NCBI GenBank assembly: GCA_963663365.2
Contig: CAXXIH010000008.1
Coordinates: 1,860,001-1,924,000, forward strand
DNA length: 64,000 nt
From: G963663365 sp963663365
Lineage (GTDB): Bacteria > Hinthialibacterota > Hinthialibacteria > Hinthialibacterales > G963663365
Direction of reading: 5' to 3'
Below are positions 53,027 through 62,454 of this stretch, piece after piece. The notes under the pieces are model-generated. The model had not been told where the DNA came from. It did not search any database and saw only the letters and a program-made list of their open reading frames with translations. The translations under genes and the position numbers were made by a program. Numbering within the stretch: position 1 is the stretch's first letter; every line of letters starts with the position of its first letter.

Positions 53027-54076
53027 TTATCTCGAATCGAGATAACTTCCGGCGCCGATTACCATCGTCGAGAGAATTAAAACACAAATACCAATGTATA
53101 TGATGATATAGGTACGGCGGCTGCATCCGCGCCATTCTCGGAAGAACAGCCCCCAAAGATTGCTGAAGACGATAATAAATGCCATATGGATCGACCAACT
53201 GGAGAAATCGTACTTTCCCATTTGTGTCGTGCCCATGCCATAAAACATAAATTGAAAATACCAAGTCGTGCCGGCCAATGCCGAAAAGAGGTAATTGCTC
53301 AGTAAAGGAGCGGAACCTGCGTTTACGTAGTCACGCGATGTCCGGTTGCGGATATTTAACAATACGCACCAAATACAGTTGGTGGCAAATCCTCCCAGGA
53401 AAATAACCACAAACACCGGGCTGTTTTGCCAAAGCGGACCCACACCATGCTCTACAGCCAGTTCGGCAATCGGTTTCCCGGCCGCGATGCCAAAGGCCAT
53501 GCAAGCACTCATCACACCCGCAAAGATCGCTACCCACACACCCTTTACGAAATTGAATTCCTGAATGGTCTCCGTCTTTTGATCGTCGGAAAGTTCGCCC
53601 TCTTTCTTAATTCCGGCCCGTCCACAAATACCGATTCCGATCAAACAAACAAAGACGCCGGCCAAGGTGACCAAACCGGCGTTTGTGCTTAGCATCCCAC
53701 CGAACTCACCCTGAAACAGTGGCGGAATCACCGTGCCACACGCAGCACAAAATCCCAATGCCAAGGCATATCCTAAAGACATACCCAAGTAGCGCATCGA
53801 CAATCCAAAAGTCAGCCCACCGATTCCCCACAGCACACCGAATAAGAAACTCCAGACAATACTGCTGCTCGGCGCGGAGGATAAAATCGCAAACAAGTCA
53901 GGAACGGTAAGCGATGTCACAATCAAAGGCATGACGATCCAACTGAAAACGCCGCCAACCAGCCAATAGCTCTCCCAAGCCCAGCCGCGCACCTTTTTAT
54001 AGGGAATATAAAAACTCCCGGCGGCAAGCCCTCCCAGAGCGTGCAATCCAACACCAAAAAAGGGATTCGGATTCAA
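53027..54076 (-). CDS. rhaT: L-rhamnose-proton symporter
   Basis: 349 residues with about ten hydrophobic helices across the entire length, matching RhaT in size. Family segments visible: GVGLHALGGLAAGSFYIPYKKVRGWAWESYWLVGGVFSW, WGIGGLTFGLSMRYLGMSLGYALALGFCAACGTVIPP and GTTWYFQFMFYGMGTTQMGKYDFSSW. RhaT imports L-rhamnose (and lyxose) with a proton in the inner membrane. AAGGAG precedes the start. It is 58 bp after the GH106 gene on the same strand: the pair would release rhamnose outside and import it. No rhaBAD catabolic genes are in the window. Confidence 0.95.
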   Translation of the reverse strand: MNPNPFFGVGLHALGGLAAGSFYIPYKKVRGWAWESYWLVGGVFSWIVMPLIVTSLTVPDLFAILSSAPSSSIVWSFLFGVLWGIGGLTFGLSMRYLGMSLGYALALGFCAACGTVIPPLFQGEFGGMLSTNAGLVTLAGVFVCLIGIGICGRAGIKKEGELSDDQKTETIQEFNFVKGVWVAIFAGVMSACMAFGIAAGKPIAELAVEHGVGPLWQNSPVFVVIFLGGFATNCIWCVLLNIRNRTSRDYVNAGSAPLLSNYLFSALAGTTWYFQFMFYGMGTTQMGKYDFSSWSIHMAFIIVFSNLWGLFFREWRGCSRRTYIIIYIGICVLILSTMVIGAGSYLDSR

Positions 54077-54134
54077 GATTCATTCTCCTTATCGGCCAAA
54101 CGATACACGATTCAATTACCTTCGAAGTTGCGGA

Positions 54135-57100
54135 TTATTCACTGGTTTTCTGAAGACGGACTTCCACCTCGTTAACTGTGAAAAGTTGCACCGGTCCGAA
54201 GATTCCCGAAAGCGTGTGGTTTTCATAAACATGACCGCTGGGATGCCCCACATCCATATGCGGCCCGAGTGTATTATGGACATGCACTTCAACCGAGTTC
54301 TTCCCGGCGTGAAGAGCACTGCTGATATCGAACCGGTATGGATGCCAAATACGGACGCCGCACGATTTGCCATTAACAATAGCCTCAGCCGTACCCCGTA
54401 CACGGCCCAGGTCGAGATAGAATCGTTCCGATTCAGTTTGAGCAACCTCTATTTCCGTCTCGTAGGCCACACCCCCGCTATAATGCGGAAGCCCTAGTTC
54501 ATGCCATGAACCGAGTTGAATACGGCCCGGACCAACCTCAAACCGAATCGGTTCCAATAACGCAGCCCCTTCTTCAAATCCCGCAACGGAATGGATTCGC
54601 ATTGCGGCAACGCGGCGAGACTTATCGGAATGAGGGAGTACCGCTGTGCAAGTTTCCCCGTTTTTCGAAACAGATATTTGGTCTCCATCCAGATAAAGTT
54701 CAGTTTCGCCCGGCGTTTTAAGAACCATGGACGTTGCTCCGGGAGGCACAAGAAAACGGTACCAGCCTGGAGCGGGCTCGGTTGTAGCACAACATGTCAC
54801 AATCCTCTCGAATGGCCCCTGCGGCGGTTCTTGTCCGGCAAGCCAACCGCCAAAGGGCAATGGATGGGGGCGCGGGCGAAGCAACATCAAAGCCGGATCA
54901 CCCATATAATCAGTTGAAGGCGCATTTAAGACCTTGGCTGGCTTCGGTTCGGATTTTTCGTTTCCGGCCTCGCGCACTTCAAATTCGGGCCCGGATACGA
55001 ATGAGACTTCACGGCCGTCTTGAAGCGCAACCAGACCATCAACCAACACCCCAATTGCCGTCTCAACATCGCGCGCCTCAATTTCCAACAGGTTCTCACC
55101 GGTCCGCAAGAATCGCGTAATGTCATACCGCTCACCCCGGCTTGTGAAATACGGATCGAAATTGCCTTGATCGGCAACCTTTTCGCCATTGATGCGGATT
55201 TTATGTAGATCGCCCAGGGCAACAATCATCGCGCCAGACTTAATAGCGCCGGGAATGGAAATAGTCCTCGTGAATAGAGACTTGCCCGTTGAACTGGGGC
55301 CATAACTCCAAATCCATTCAGGATCAGGCAATGTGTTTTCACGCGGCAGGAAATGATAGAAGAGACGAAGGGTTCCGGCTGTATCCCGTTTGAGGAGAAT
55401 TTCAAGCCGATTCGCGCCGGGTTTCAATGTCACATCCGCACGGCATTTCCGCGACTGCTCCGCTCCCTGCATTTGGATTTCTTTGCCATTTAAAAAGACC
55501 CGCCGATGCGCAGCGCTGCCGACACGCAGCAGCGCATCCAATGGAGTTTGCCCGTCGAAAATCACATCGGCGCGCACAAGAAAAACCTGATCATCTTCGA
55601 CAAATCCAAGATCGATGAACTCTTCAGGAATGCGTCCTTTGCCACCTAAGGCGCTCCGGAAAACGGGATCCTCATTGATACCGAGTTTAAGCGAATAAAT
55701 AGCCGGTTGAAATTGCAGCGCATTGGTTGCGGGCAATTCCATGTTTTCGAATTTCCCGCCCGCATCGATTTTCAGAGGTCCGGCCCATTCTGCGCGTGGT
55801 CCGAATGAAGCGATGGCAACCGGCCATTCGCTATCGTCAAAATCAGGTGACTTCCAGGCTTCGGTATTGGCACCGGGAGTCTCTTTCATGAAACGCGCAG
55901 CCCGGATTTCAACTGGAATCGGACCATCGGAAGGCGGCCAATCAAATCCGCCGTACTTATTGTCACAGGTCGGCAGCAGCTCGCACTGGAACGTATTGTC
56001 AATATGTTTTTGCGATACAGCAGGCGCATCGCAAACGCCTTCATAGATGCCATCGGCAAATTCCATGCGTATTTTTTTCCCGGCTGGTGTCTGTCCAGCG
56101 ATTCGCTGAAGTGCTTTAACTGTGATCCCTTTTTCATCACCGCCCCGTTTCCAGTTCAGTATCTCCATGTCCGATTCAATCGAGAGCGGATCGCTATCAT
56201 TCGGTGCACGTAATGCGATCAAGGGGGCAGGCGTTTTCGATAAATCGACATCCACACGCGTAGTCCCATTTTCGCGACGATAGTTATAAATAGGCTGTAC
56301 CTTGCCTGTCAGCGCATCCCAATATTCGGGGACACCATCGGCCGACAACGTGAAAGGCATCCGCTCTCCGCGTCCTGCGGCGGTCTCCCACAACCGGCGT
56401 TTGTTAATCGCCCAACGTTCGCCGCCATTCGGTAGGGTTACCGGATCGGAAAGGATGAAATAGAAATCGCGGTCTCCGATTTTGCGGTGCAATGAAGGCA
56501 ATATCTCTTTCATGTTGCGCGGTACTGCGGTTTCACACAACGCCGCCGCTTCCGCGCCATCCGCCGCCGGAGCAGCCTTGTTCTTAAGTGTTTTGATCAA
56601 TGTTTGAAAACGTTCGGGAGACACCGCACGGTCGGCGGCCTCTTGCGGTTGAGTACCGGTAAGGATCACCGTGCCACCCTGCTCTGCAAGTGCCGCGATA
56701 TTTTCGAGTGCCTTCCCGCGCAAAATAGCGGATGAGGGAAGAACCAATACCCTCAGTTTTAGACCATTAATTTCTAAATTGCCATCACGCACGGTTGCGC
56801 GTTCGATTGAATCTTCATCGATAACGATATAGTCGGTCTGTTGGGCGCGCAGGGCATCCTGGACTTCCCAATACATATCATTGGCATCGCCGGTCAAAAT
56901 ACCACCGCCGCCAAAGCCCGTATCGCCATGGACCGTACTAGAAGGATGCAATACGGCAATCTGAACGACGTGTTTTCCTTGCGAAAGAATCGAAGTCAGC
57001 CGAGAGATATAATCCGCAAAAATATTATTTTGCACAAAATAGGGCTGACGCCAACCTGTATCGGGCGGCGCCCACTCCCAATAGGAACCATGAATCGAAT

Positions 57101-58880
57101 AATAAACCGCATGCGGATTGTACAGAGTCGCGCCATTCACCAACCAAGGATTCAACAGCGTATTGATCTCTTCCAGAGTCTGCCCCCAACCGCTGGAATG
57201 AAACGACTCGATCCACACCCGGGGCCGTCCATAAAGATCGGCTATTGATTGATGCGCTTTGGCATCGCCGTCTTGATCGTTGCCGGGTGCGGAGTAATGC
57301 CGCATCGTCTTGAAATAATCGACATAATATGAGTCGCCACGCACCGGATCTGCATTGCGTACGGTTTGGTCATAGCCGCACAAAAGCCCGTATTTCTCAT
57401 GCCACTGATGCAGCGGAATAAAGAATGCTTCCTCGCAAAGCAGGGCGGCGACATCACTCGCATCGCAACGGATTTGAATAGAGTCGGGACCTTCGGGATC
57501 GTCAAAACGATCTTCAACCCGATCAAAAAGCGCCGGCAAATAGGCCATGATGTCATAGCCTTTGTGTTTCTTAAATTCTTCCGCAAAACGCTTGGAAAAT
57601 CGCGGCAAAGCAGGAAATTCATCCTGAAACGAACCGGCGATGGTTTTGCCGAGTTCATCGCCATAGCGGCGTTCCATTTCCGTATGCACCATGCCCAATA
57701 ACGCCTTGCCGGCCTCCGGATTCTGATAATCAAAACCGCCTGGCACGCTATAATAGAGTTGTACGCTGTGTGTTCCTGCCGGGGCAGCGATCTTCAATTG
57801 TCCGTTTTTGATTTGCGCGGTGAGATTCTTGACATTTCGAATCGGTTGATCGGATGCAAGGCGCAAACCCGAAATCGGCCCCCACCCCTTGGTCCTCCAA
57901 CCTGGGATCGAGAATGCGTTTTTCCATTGGGAATCGTCAAAATCCATGCTTTCCCATCCGGCGACTTCTTGATCATGGACTTTGAATTCCTCATCACTTA
58001 CAACAAGAGCGTTGATCTCCCCCCCGGTTTCTTCAGAAGCGGTAACAAGTTTCAACAAAATAAACGCCGGCCCACCAAGATTTTTGCCCATAACGGCGAG
58101 TACGTTTTTGCCTTTTTTAAGGTGTGCGGAAACATCATAAATCTCAGCACTAAAGAATCCGCGGCCAATTTCATCCAGATCGTTTCCAATCTCTTGACCA
58201 TTGAGATAAACCTGGAAAGCATCATTGCAGGTAATGCGTATTTCCGCTTTCTTGGGGATTTCATCGACTTCGAAGGTCCGGCGGAAATACCTGCAGCCTT
58301 CGGTGGTTAAAGCATCGCCATCCCAAATCCAACATACCCGGTCCTGTTCATGGCGATCCGTATCGGCCATAAAAGCGGCTAATGCCGTGCCACCGGGGGG
58401 AACCTGTAATTCCACCTCGGCGGGGCCATCGACTTCACGGACATCACGGCGAAGATCGATCCCCCGAAATTCGGGATGATCGCGCACAACCCGCGCCTGC
58501 AGCCCGGCGCCTGAAAAACCCAGTTGGTCATAAAACCAAAGGCGTATCCCAACCTCTTTGCTGACCTGGAGCGCATAGCCGAATAAGTCCCACCATTCCT
58601 CTGCCAAAAACGGCGGTTCGTCGGGAGCACTGCCATAAAGCGGGCCGGATGGAGCCAAGTTGAGGATCATGGCATTGTGAATCCCGCCTTGCGCAAGCCG
58701 TTCCAACTGGTAGCGAATCTGCTCGCGTTCGATCCGGTCGCCACTCCACCACCAAATCGGCACAGGCGAAAACTCCGCCTGAGGCACAGCAAACTGCTCA
58801 ACAAGTTCATCCTCAGCCGTAACCAGCGACGGAACACCGAGAATCGAGACGCAAAGACAGACAAATAACGAAATACGCAT
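54135..58880 (-). CDS. Exported GH106 alpha-L-rhamnosidase-type glycosidase
   Basis: 1581 residues, exported (signal LFVCLCVSILGVPSLVTAED). The N-terminal PVPIWWWSGDRIEREQIRYQLERLAQGGIHNAM and LWFYDQLGFSGAGLQ are GH106 hallmarks. Likely catalytic glutamates are in SFQDEFPALP (about residue 421) and RVWIESFHSSGWG (about residue 557). Middle and C-terminal regions are carbohydrate-binding and beta-sandwich modules, one of them galactose-binding-like near 200-340 and the last with GSWHELGLPHYSGGVAYETEI. Length is at the long end for the family. It cleaves terminal alpha-L-rhamnose of pectin-like or algal polymers in the periplasm or outside. RhaT is next in the operon. Confidence 0.9.
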   Translation of the reverse strand: MRISLFVCLCVSILGVPSLVTAEDELVEQFAVPQAEFSPVPIWWWSGDRIEREQIRYQLERLAQGGIHNAMILNLAPSGPLYGSAPDEPPFLAEEWWDLFGYALQVSKEVGIRLWFYDQLGFSGAGLQARVVRDHPEFRGIDLRRDVREVDGPAEVELQVPPGGTALAAFMADTDRHEQDRVCWIWDGDALTTEGCRYFRRTFEVDEIPKKAEIRITCNDAFQVYLNGQEIGNDLDEIGRGFFSAEIYDVSAHLKKGKNVLAVMGKNLGGPAFILLKLVTASEETGGEINALVVSDEEFKVHDQEVAGWESMDFDDSQWKNAFSIPGWRTKGWGPISGLRLASDQPIRNVKNLTAQIKNGQLKIAAPAGTHSVQLYYSVPGGFDYQNPEAGKALLGMVHTEMERRYGDELGKTIAGSFQDEFPALPRFSKRFAEEFKKHKGYDIMAYLPALFDRVEDRFDDPEGPDSIQIRCDASDVAALLCEEAFFIPLHQWHEKYGLLCGYDQTVRNADPVRGDSYYVDYFKTMRHYSAPGNDQDGDAKAHQSIADLYGRPRVWIESFHSSGWGQTLEEINTLLNPWLVNGATLYNPHAVYYSIHGSYWEWAPPDTGWRQPYFVQNNIFADYISRLTSILSQGKHVVQIAVLHPSSTVHGDTGFGGGGILTGDANDMYWEVQDALRAQQTDYIVIDEDSIERATVRDGNLEINGLKLRVLVLPSSAILRGKALENIAALAEQGGTVILTGTQPQEAADRAVSPERFQTLIKTLKNKAAPAADGAEAAALCETAVPRNMKEILPSLHRKIGDRDFYFILSDPVTLPNGGERWAINKRRLWETAAGRGERMPFTLSADGVPEYWDALTGKVQPIYNYRRENGTTRVDVDLSKTPAPLIALRAPNDSDPLSIESDMEILNWKRGGDEKGITVKALQRIAGQTPAGKKIRMEFADGIYEGVCDAPAVSQKHIDNTFQCELLPTCDNKYGGFDWPPSDGPIPVEIRAARFMKETPGANTEAWKSPDFDDSEWPVAIASFGPRAEWAGPLKIDAGGKFENMELPATNALQFQPAIYSLKLGINEDPVFRSALGGKGRIPEEFIDLGFVEDDQVFLVRADVIFDGQTPLDALLRVGSAAHRRVFLNGKEIQMQGAEQSRKCRADVTLKPGANRLEILLKRDTAGTLRLFYHFLPRENTLPDPEWIWSYGPSSTGKSLFTRTISIPGAIKSGAMIVALGDLHKIRINGEKVADQGNFDPYFTSRGERYDITRFLRTGENLLEIEARDVETAIGVLVDGLVALQDGREVSFVSGPEFEVREAGNEKSEPKPAKVLNAPSTDYMGDPALMLLRPRPHPLPFGGWLAGQEPPQGPFERIVTCCATTEPAPGWYRFLVPPGATSMVLKTPGETELYLDGDQISVSKNGETCTAVLPHSDKSRRVAAMRIHSVAGFEEGAALLEPIRFEVGPGRIQLGSWHELGLPHYSGGVAYETEIEVAQTESERFYLDLGRVRGTAEAIVNGKSCGVRIWHPYRFDISSALHAGKNSVEVHVHNTLGPHMDVGHPSGHVYENHTLSGIFGPVQLFTVNEVEVRLQKTSE

Positions 58881-59047
58881 GGCTATTTACCCCGGGGAAT
58901 GTGAGAAACGCGCCGTATGTTCCACACAAGAGATTCTCGATTGTAAAGAAATCGGCGATGGGTTAGAAGGCGGAAAATTCTGTGGCCGATGCAGAACATA
59001 TGTCACGGTAGCCAAGCCACCGCAAACTCTGTAGAAAAGCATTTCGG

Positions 59048-61012
59048 ATGAATCGAACCATGAAAGAAATAAGCGCCAAAGCCCATGGCGCGTTGGAAAA
59101 GGCCATTGCCTCTGTTCTGGATGGCGATCTCGATGCCGGGATCGAGCATGCTCGGATTGCCTCCGCTGAAGCGCCCGATTGGCTGGATCCAATGGGGCAC
59201 GCAGCGGGTTTCTATACATCTCGAGGAATGTACAAAGAGGCGCTTGCGCTCTATGAACGCATACTCAAACTCGATCCGGGTAATCCCCACGCTTGCCTAT
59301 TGGCAGCGGAATTGTGCATGGCCTTATCGCAATATGACCGTGCCGGACATTACAATTCCGAAGCCCAAAAAGTGGAAGGGCCCGATCCGCAGGCATTTGA
59401 GCATCAAAAAGAACGTATTGGGCAACTGCAAGCAAGAACACACGGCCTGGCAGCAAAAATTCCTGCACCCATTTCCGGTTTTATCGCTCATTGCCTTTGG
59501 CGGGCAGGCAAACGCCAGTCCGCACTCAAACTTCTGGAATGCGCGGCCGGCGCAAGCACGAATCCCGGTGTCTGGACAAAACTCGGGCAAATACGTTTTG
59601 ATCTGCCGGTCTACGATTCGAAAACCAAATTTCAAGATTCTGCCGCAGCCTTACATCAGGCACTTGAGCATGGAGGCCAGCAGGAACAGATACGCACCCT
59701 GTTGGCCAAGATTTTCTTTCAACGCGGGGATTTGCAGGAAGCCCGTAAGCAATGTCGACAAACAAAGGAAATTAATCCGGATGCATTAGAAACCGGGCAG
59801 ATCGAGGCACAGATTGATGTGCTCTCAGGCAATTACGAGCAAGCCATTGAAAAATACGACCGGCTCCGGCAACTCGATCCCGGGGATGGTTTTATCGAAA
59901 TCAATCAAGGTGTTCTGTATTTGAAAAGCGGCAAAGCAGATAAAGCCTCAGAATGTTTTGCAACTGCGAATAAAAAGATGCCCGGCAATCCGTTATCAGC
60001 GTTCTTTTCGGAATTAAAAGACCAGACGATTTTTGAAAACAGAAAAGGTCCGTGGGGGCAAAAATACACAACTACACAAAAAGCCAGGAGGATTGGCAAA
60101 AAAACTGCACGGTTCCTCACCGGAACAATAAGGCAATTCTGCACAGCCGGTTTCAAACGTATCGCCTGCAATATCTGCGGAAGCCATCGATACCGCCATC
60201 TCTGTTTCTGCACCGGTAATGGTTGGCGAATCGTACGCTGTGCCGATTGCGGTTTGGTTTATACCAACCCACAGCCGCGTCCCGGTGTAGTACACGGTTT
60301 GTATCAAGAAGACTATTGGGAAGGCGCGCGTGCGTTGGGGGCGGAAGCATTCCATCAAAACGCAACCTCACCGGATGCACTGCAAGAGATCGATATTCCA
60401 TTGTTTGAGTGGCTAAATGGAAACGGATTCGATGACTGGGCAAATTCGCTTAGTTCCAACCACCGGGCGTTGGATATTGGCTGCGGCTCGGGAATCTTTA
60501 TGCGTGAATTGATTAACCGGGGATGGGAAGCTTCCGGAACTGAAGTCGCCGAAGATGTGGTCGCGCTGTGCCGCCGGTCGGGATTGGATGTACATCAAGG
60601 AACACTCGAAACGGCCCCCTGGCCTAAAGCCTGTTTCGATTTTGCCTCCATGCATCATGTTATCGAACACGTGAATAAGCCCGGTGAATTGCTCCAACAG
60701 GCCAGAGGACTTTTGCGCATGGGTGGAAGGCTGTTGGTGCGGACACCATGCTGCGATACGGTCACCTCCGCGCTATCCGGCAGCGATTGGTTCCACGATC
60801 CCGACCATATTTATTTCTTCAGCCAAAGCACCTTAAGCCGGGCCATATCCCAAAACGGATTCCGCATCCTGGGCAGCCTGACCACAGTCGGCGTTCAATA
60901 CGAAACCTGGAATGAAACCTGGTATGCGTCACACCTCAACGACGCCGTCGGTGAGTATCTCGAAGAATCCAACCAGGGAGATGTTCTGGTCATCCTCGCC
61001 GAAGCGGAATAA
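59048..61012 (+). CDS. TPR - zinc-ribbon - class I methyltransferase fusion protein
   Basis: 654 residues, soluble. Residues 1-310 are TPR repeats (MYKEALALYERILKLDPGNPHACLLAAELC, NYEQAIEKYDRLRQLDPGDGFIEINQGVLYLKSGKADKASECF). At about 375-405 is a treble-clef zinc motif CNICGSHRYRHLCFC...RCADCGLVYTNPQPRP. Residues 470-640 form a methyltransferase with SAM motif LDIGCGSGIFMREL and the HHVIEHVNKPGELL segment. The zinc-ribbon plus methyltransferase pair is typical of sugar C/O-methyltransferases of surface polysaccharide. The TPR part probably recruits a partner. A second ATG at 59060 is possible. Confidence 0.87.
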   Translation: MNRTMKEISAKAHGALEKAIASVLDGDLDAGIEHARIASAEAPDWLDPMGHAAGFYTSRGMYKEALALYERILKLDPGNPHACLLAAELCMALSQYDRAGHYNSEAQKVEGPDPQAFEHQKERIGQLQARTHGLAAKIPAPISGFIAHCLWRAGKRQSALKLLECAAGASTNPGVWTKLGQIRFDLPVYDSKTKFQDSAAALHQALEHGGQQEQIRTLLAKIFFQRGDLQEARKQCRQTKEINPDALETGQIEAQIDVLSGNYEQAIEKYDRLRQLDPGDGFIEINQGVLYLKSGKADKASECFATANKKMPGNPLSAFFSELKDQTIFENRKGPWGQKYTTTQKARRIGKKTARFLTGTIRQFCTAGFKRIACNICGSHRYRHLCFCTGNGWRIVRCADCGLVYTNPQPRPGVVHGLYQEDYWEGARALGAEAFHQNATSPDALQEIDIPLFEWLNGNGFDDWANSLSSNHRALDIGCGSGIFMRELINRGWEASGTEVAEDVVALCRRSGLDVHQGTLETAPWPKACFDFASMHHVIEHVNKPGELLQQARGLLRMGGRLLVRTPCCDTVTSALSGSDWFHDPDHIYFFSQSTLSRAISQNGFRILGSLTTVGVQYETWNETWYASHLNDAVGEYLEESNQGDVLVILAEAE

Positions 61013-61032
61013 AACACATTTGCTTTCAAAAC

Positions 61033-62403
61033 CTACGGCAGGAATTTTTCCGGATGGGCGAGTTTTTCGGGCAGGTAGCGCTCGATTACGTAATTCAAAC
61101 CGTGCTTGGCAAATGCCTGCTGTTCGACACGCTGCCCCATCTTCAACATCTGCTGTATCGCTTTAATCCACGGCTTATGATGTTGAATAAAAGGATCATT
61201 GGCGAGCGCGTCTTTGGCGCGTTTGATATCCACATCTTTTAATGCATGAGTGGGTAATTGGTAATCGAGAACATCTTGTGGCGTAACACCCAAGAACCGC
61301 GCTTGGGGAACACAGAAATATTCATTGAGATGCGCGGCGTTTCCGCTGCCGACTTTAAGCGTGCGGTAGATGTTGCAGATGCCATACGGATCGCCATCGA
61401 CAAACGCATAAACAGGGAGTTTTAACTGATCAGCCAGACGGCGAATAAAGCGGCGGCAGGCGCGGGTAGGCACGCCTCCCATTGAAATCAAGATCGCATC
61501 GGCGGTCTGGTAATAACCGTGTTTAACCAGACGTTGAAACATACCCGCCGTTTCGATAGCCATAATAAATTTTGCGTTGGAACGGAATTGCAAATGCTCC
61601 ACATTGATCGGAATCGAATACGCTCCCGAACCGAATTTGGTGCAGTCGATTTCCAGTTGTTTCCCGGTATTGGGGTCTTGATCAATCACAACCAACCGTC
61701 CGGCCACTTCCCCGCCCTTCTCTTCGGGGATAAAACCAAGCTGCTCGCGGTTGACCTCCATCATGGCTTCCACGTCTTCGATGATGGTGTCCGATTCGGG
61801 CTGTTCGGCAAATGCGGCCTTGCCCCAGTTCTTGGAGATGTAATACGCCTCTCTTTTGCTGGCAATGTCGTCCTCCAAGATCAATTCCTTGGAAAGAGCC
61901 ATCATTTTTAAGGTCTGCGCAAAGGTTTTGATCGTTGAGACTGTTAGTGTTCGGGATATGGTCTTGCCATTCAGTTCAAAATATCCCCGCCGGGGCTGAT
62001 AGGTAACATTCGCCAACGAACGCATCGGCATGGAAATCGAAGGCTTATGGCATTTTAAGATTGCGTGATAGACATTATCGGCGGTTTGGACCAAACGTTT
62101 CCCGGCGTCCCCGCGTTTCCCCGGACGTTTTCTTTTAGCAGAACCTTTAGCGGGCTTGGCTTGTTCTTCCGGGGCCTGCACAACAGCTGTATCAAAAAGA
62201 GTCTGCTCAAATTCTTTAGAAGATCTCTTTTTCGCCGCAGTTTTTGCCGTAGTTTTTGCCGTAGTTTTTGCCGTAGTTTTTGCTGCCTTTTTCGCGGATT
62301 TGCGGGCAGTCTTTTTCGCAGAGGTCTTCACTGCCTTTTTCGCCGTTTTTTTGACTTTCGCTTTGGCTTTCGCCTTCGCCTTTGTTTTCGTTTTTGCAGC
62401 CAT
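61033..62403 (-). CDS. top6A: Topoisomerase VI subunit A (Spo11-like) with histone H1-like tail
   Basis: 456 residues. Residues 1-105 are a Lys/Ala/Thr-rich tail of the histone-H1 type (KAKAKVKKTAKKAVKTSAKK, AKTTAKTTAKTTAKT), encoded partly by 12-bp DNA repeats. The catalytic part is intact: winged helix with the active-site Tyr in SKREAYYISK (Tyr187/188), and the Toprim domain with Glu284 (FIMAIETAGM) and Asp336/Asp338 (VYAFVDGDPYG). Topoisomerase VI (A2B2) makes ATP-dependent double-strand passage. It is a mainly archaeal and plant enzyme, rare in bacteria. The tail probably increases DNA binding. It is 51 bp downstream of top6B in the same operon. Confidence 0.95.
   Translation of the reverse strand: MAAKTKTKAKAKAKAKVKKTAKKAVKTSAKKTARKSAKKAAKTTAKTTAKTTAKTAAKKRSSKEFEQTLFDTAVVQAPEEQAKPAKGSAKRKRPGKRGDAGKRLVQTADNVYHAILKCHKPSISMPMRSLANVTYQPRRGYFELNGKTISRTLTVSTIKTFAQTLKMMALSKELILEDDIASKREAYYISKNWGKAAFAEQPESDTIIEDVEAMMEVNREQLGFIPEEKGGEVAGRLVVIDQDPNTGKQLEIDCTKFGSGAYSIPINVEHLQFRSNAKFIMAIETAGMFQRLVKHGYYQTADAILISMGGVPTRACRRFIRRLADQLKLPVYAFVDGDPYGICNIYRTLKVGSGNAAHLNEYFCVPQARFLGVTPQDVLDYQLPTHALKDVDIKRAKDALANDPFIQHHKPWIKAIQQMLKMGQRVEQQAFAKHGLNYVIERYLPEKLAHPEKFLP
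62234..62281. repeat. 12-bp tandem repeat inside the top6A tail
   Basis: Four consecutive units GCC-G(C/T)AG-TTTTT at 62234, 62246, 62258 and 62270; the last three are identical and the first differs by one base. They encode repeats of AKTT in the lysine-rich tail on the minus strand. Such arrays change copy number by slippage, so tail length may vary between strains. Confidence 0.85.
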
Positions 62404-62454
62404 GGTTGGACCCTGCGTGGTTAGCGTCGATAATATCTGTAAGCCGTTGGCGGC

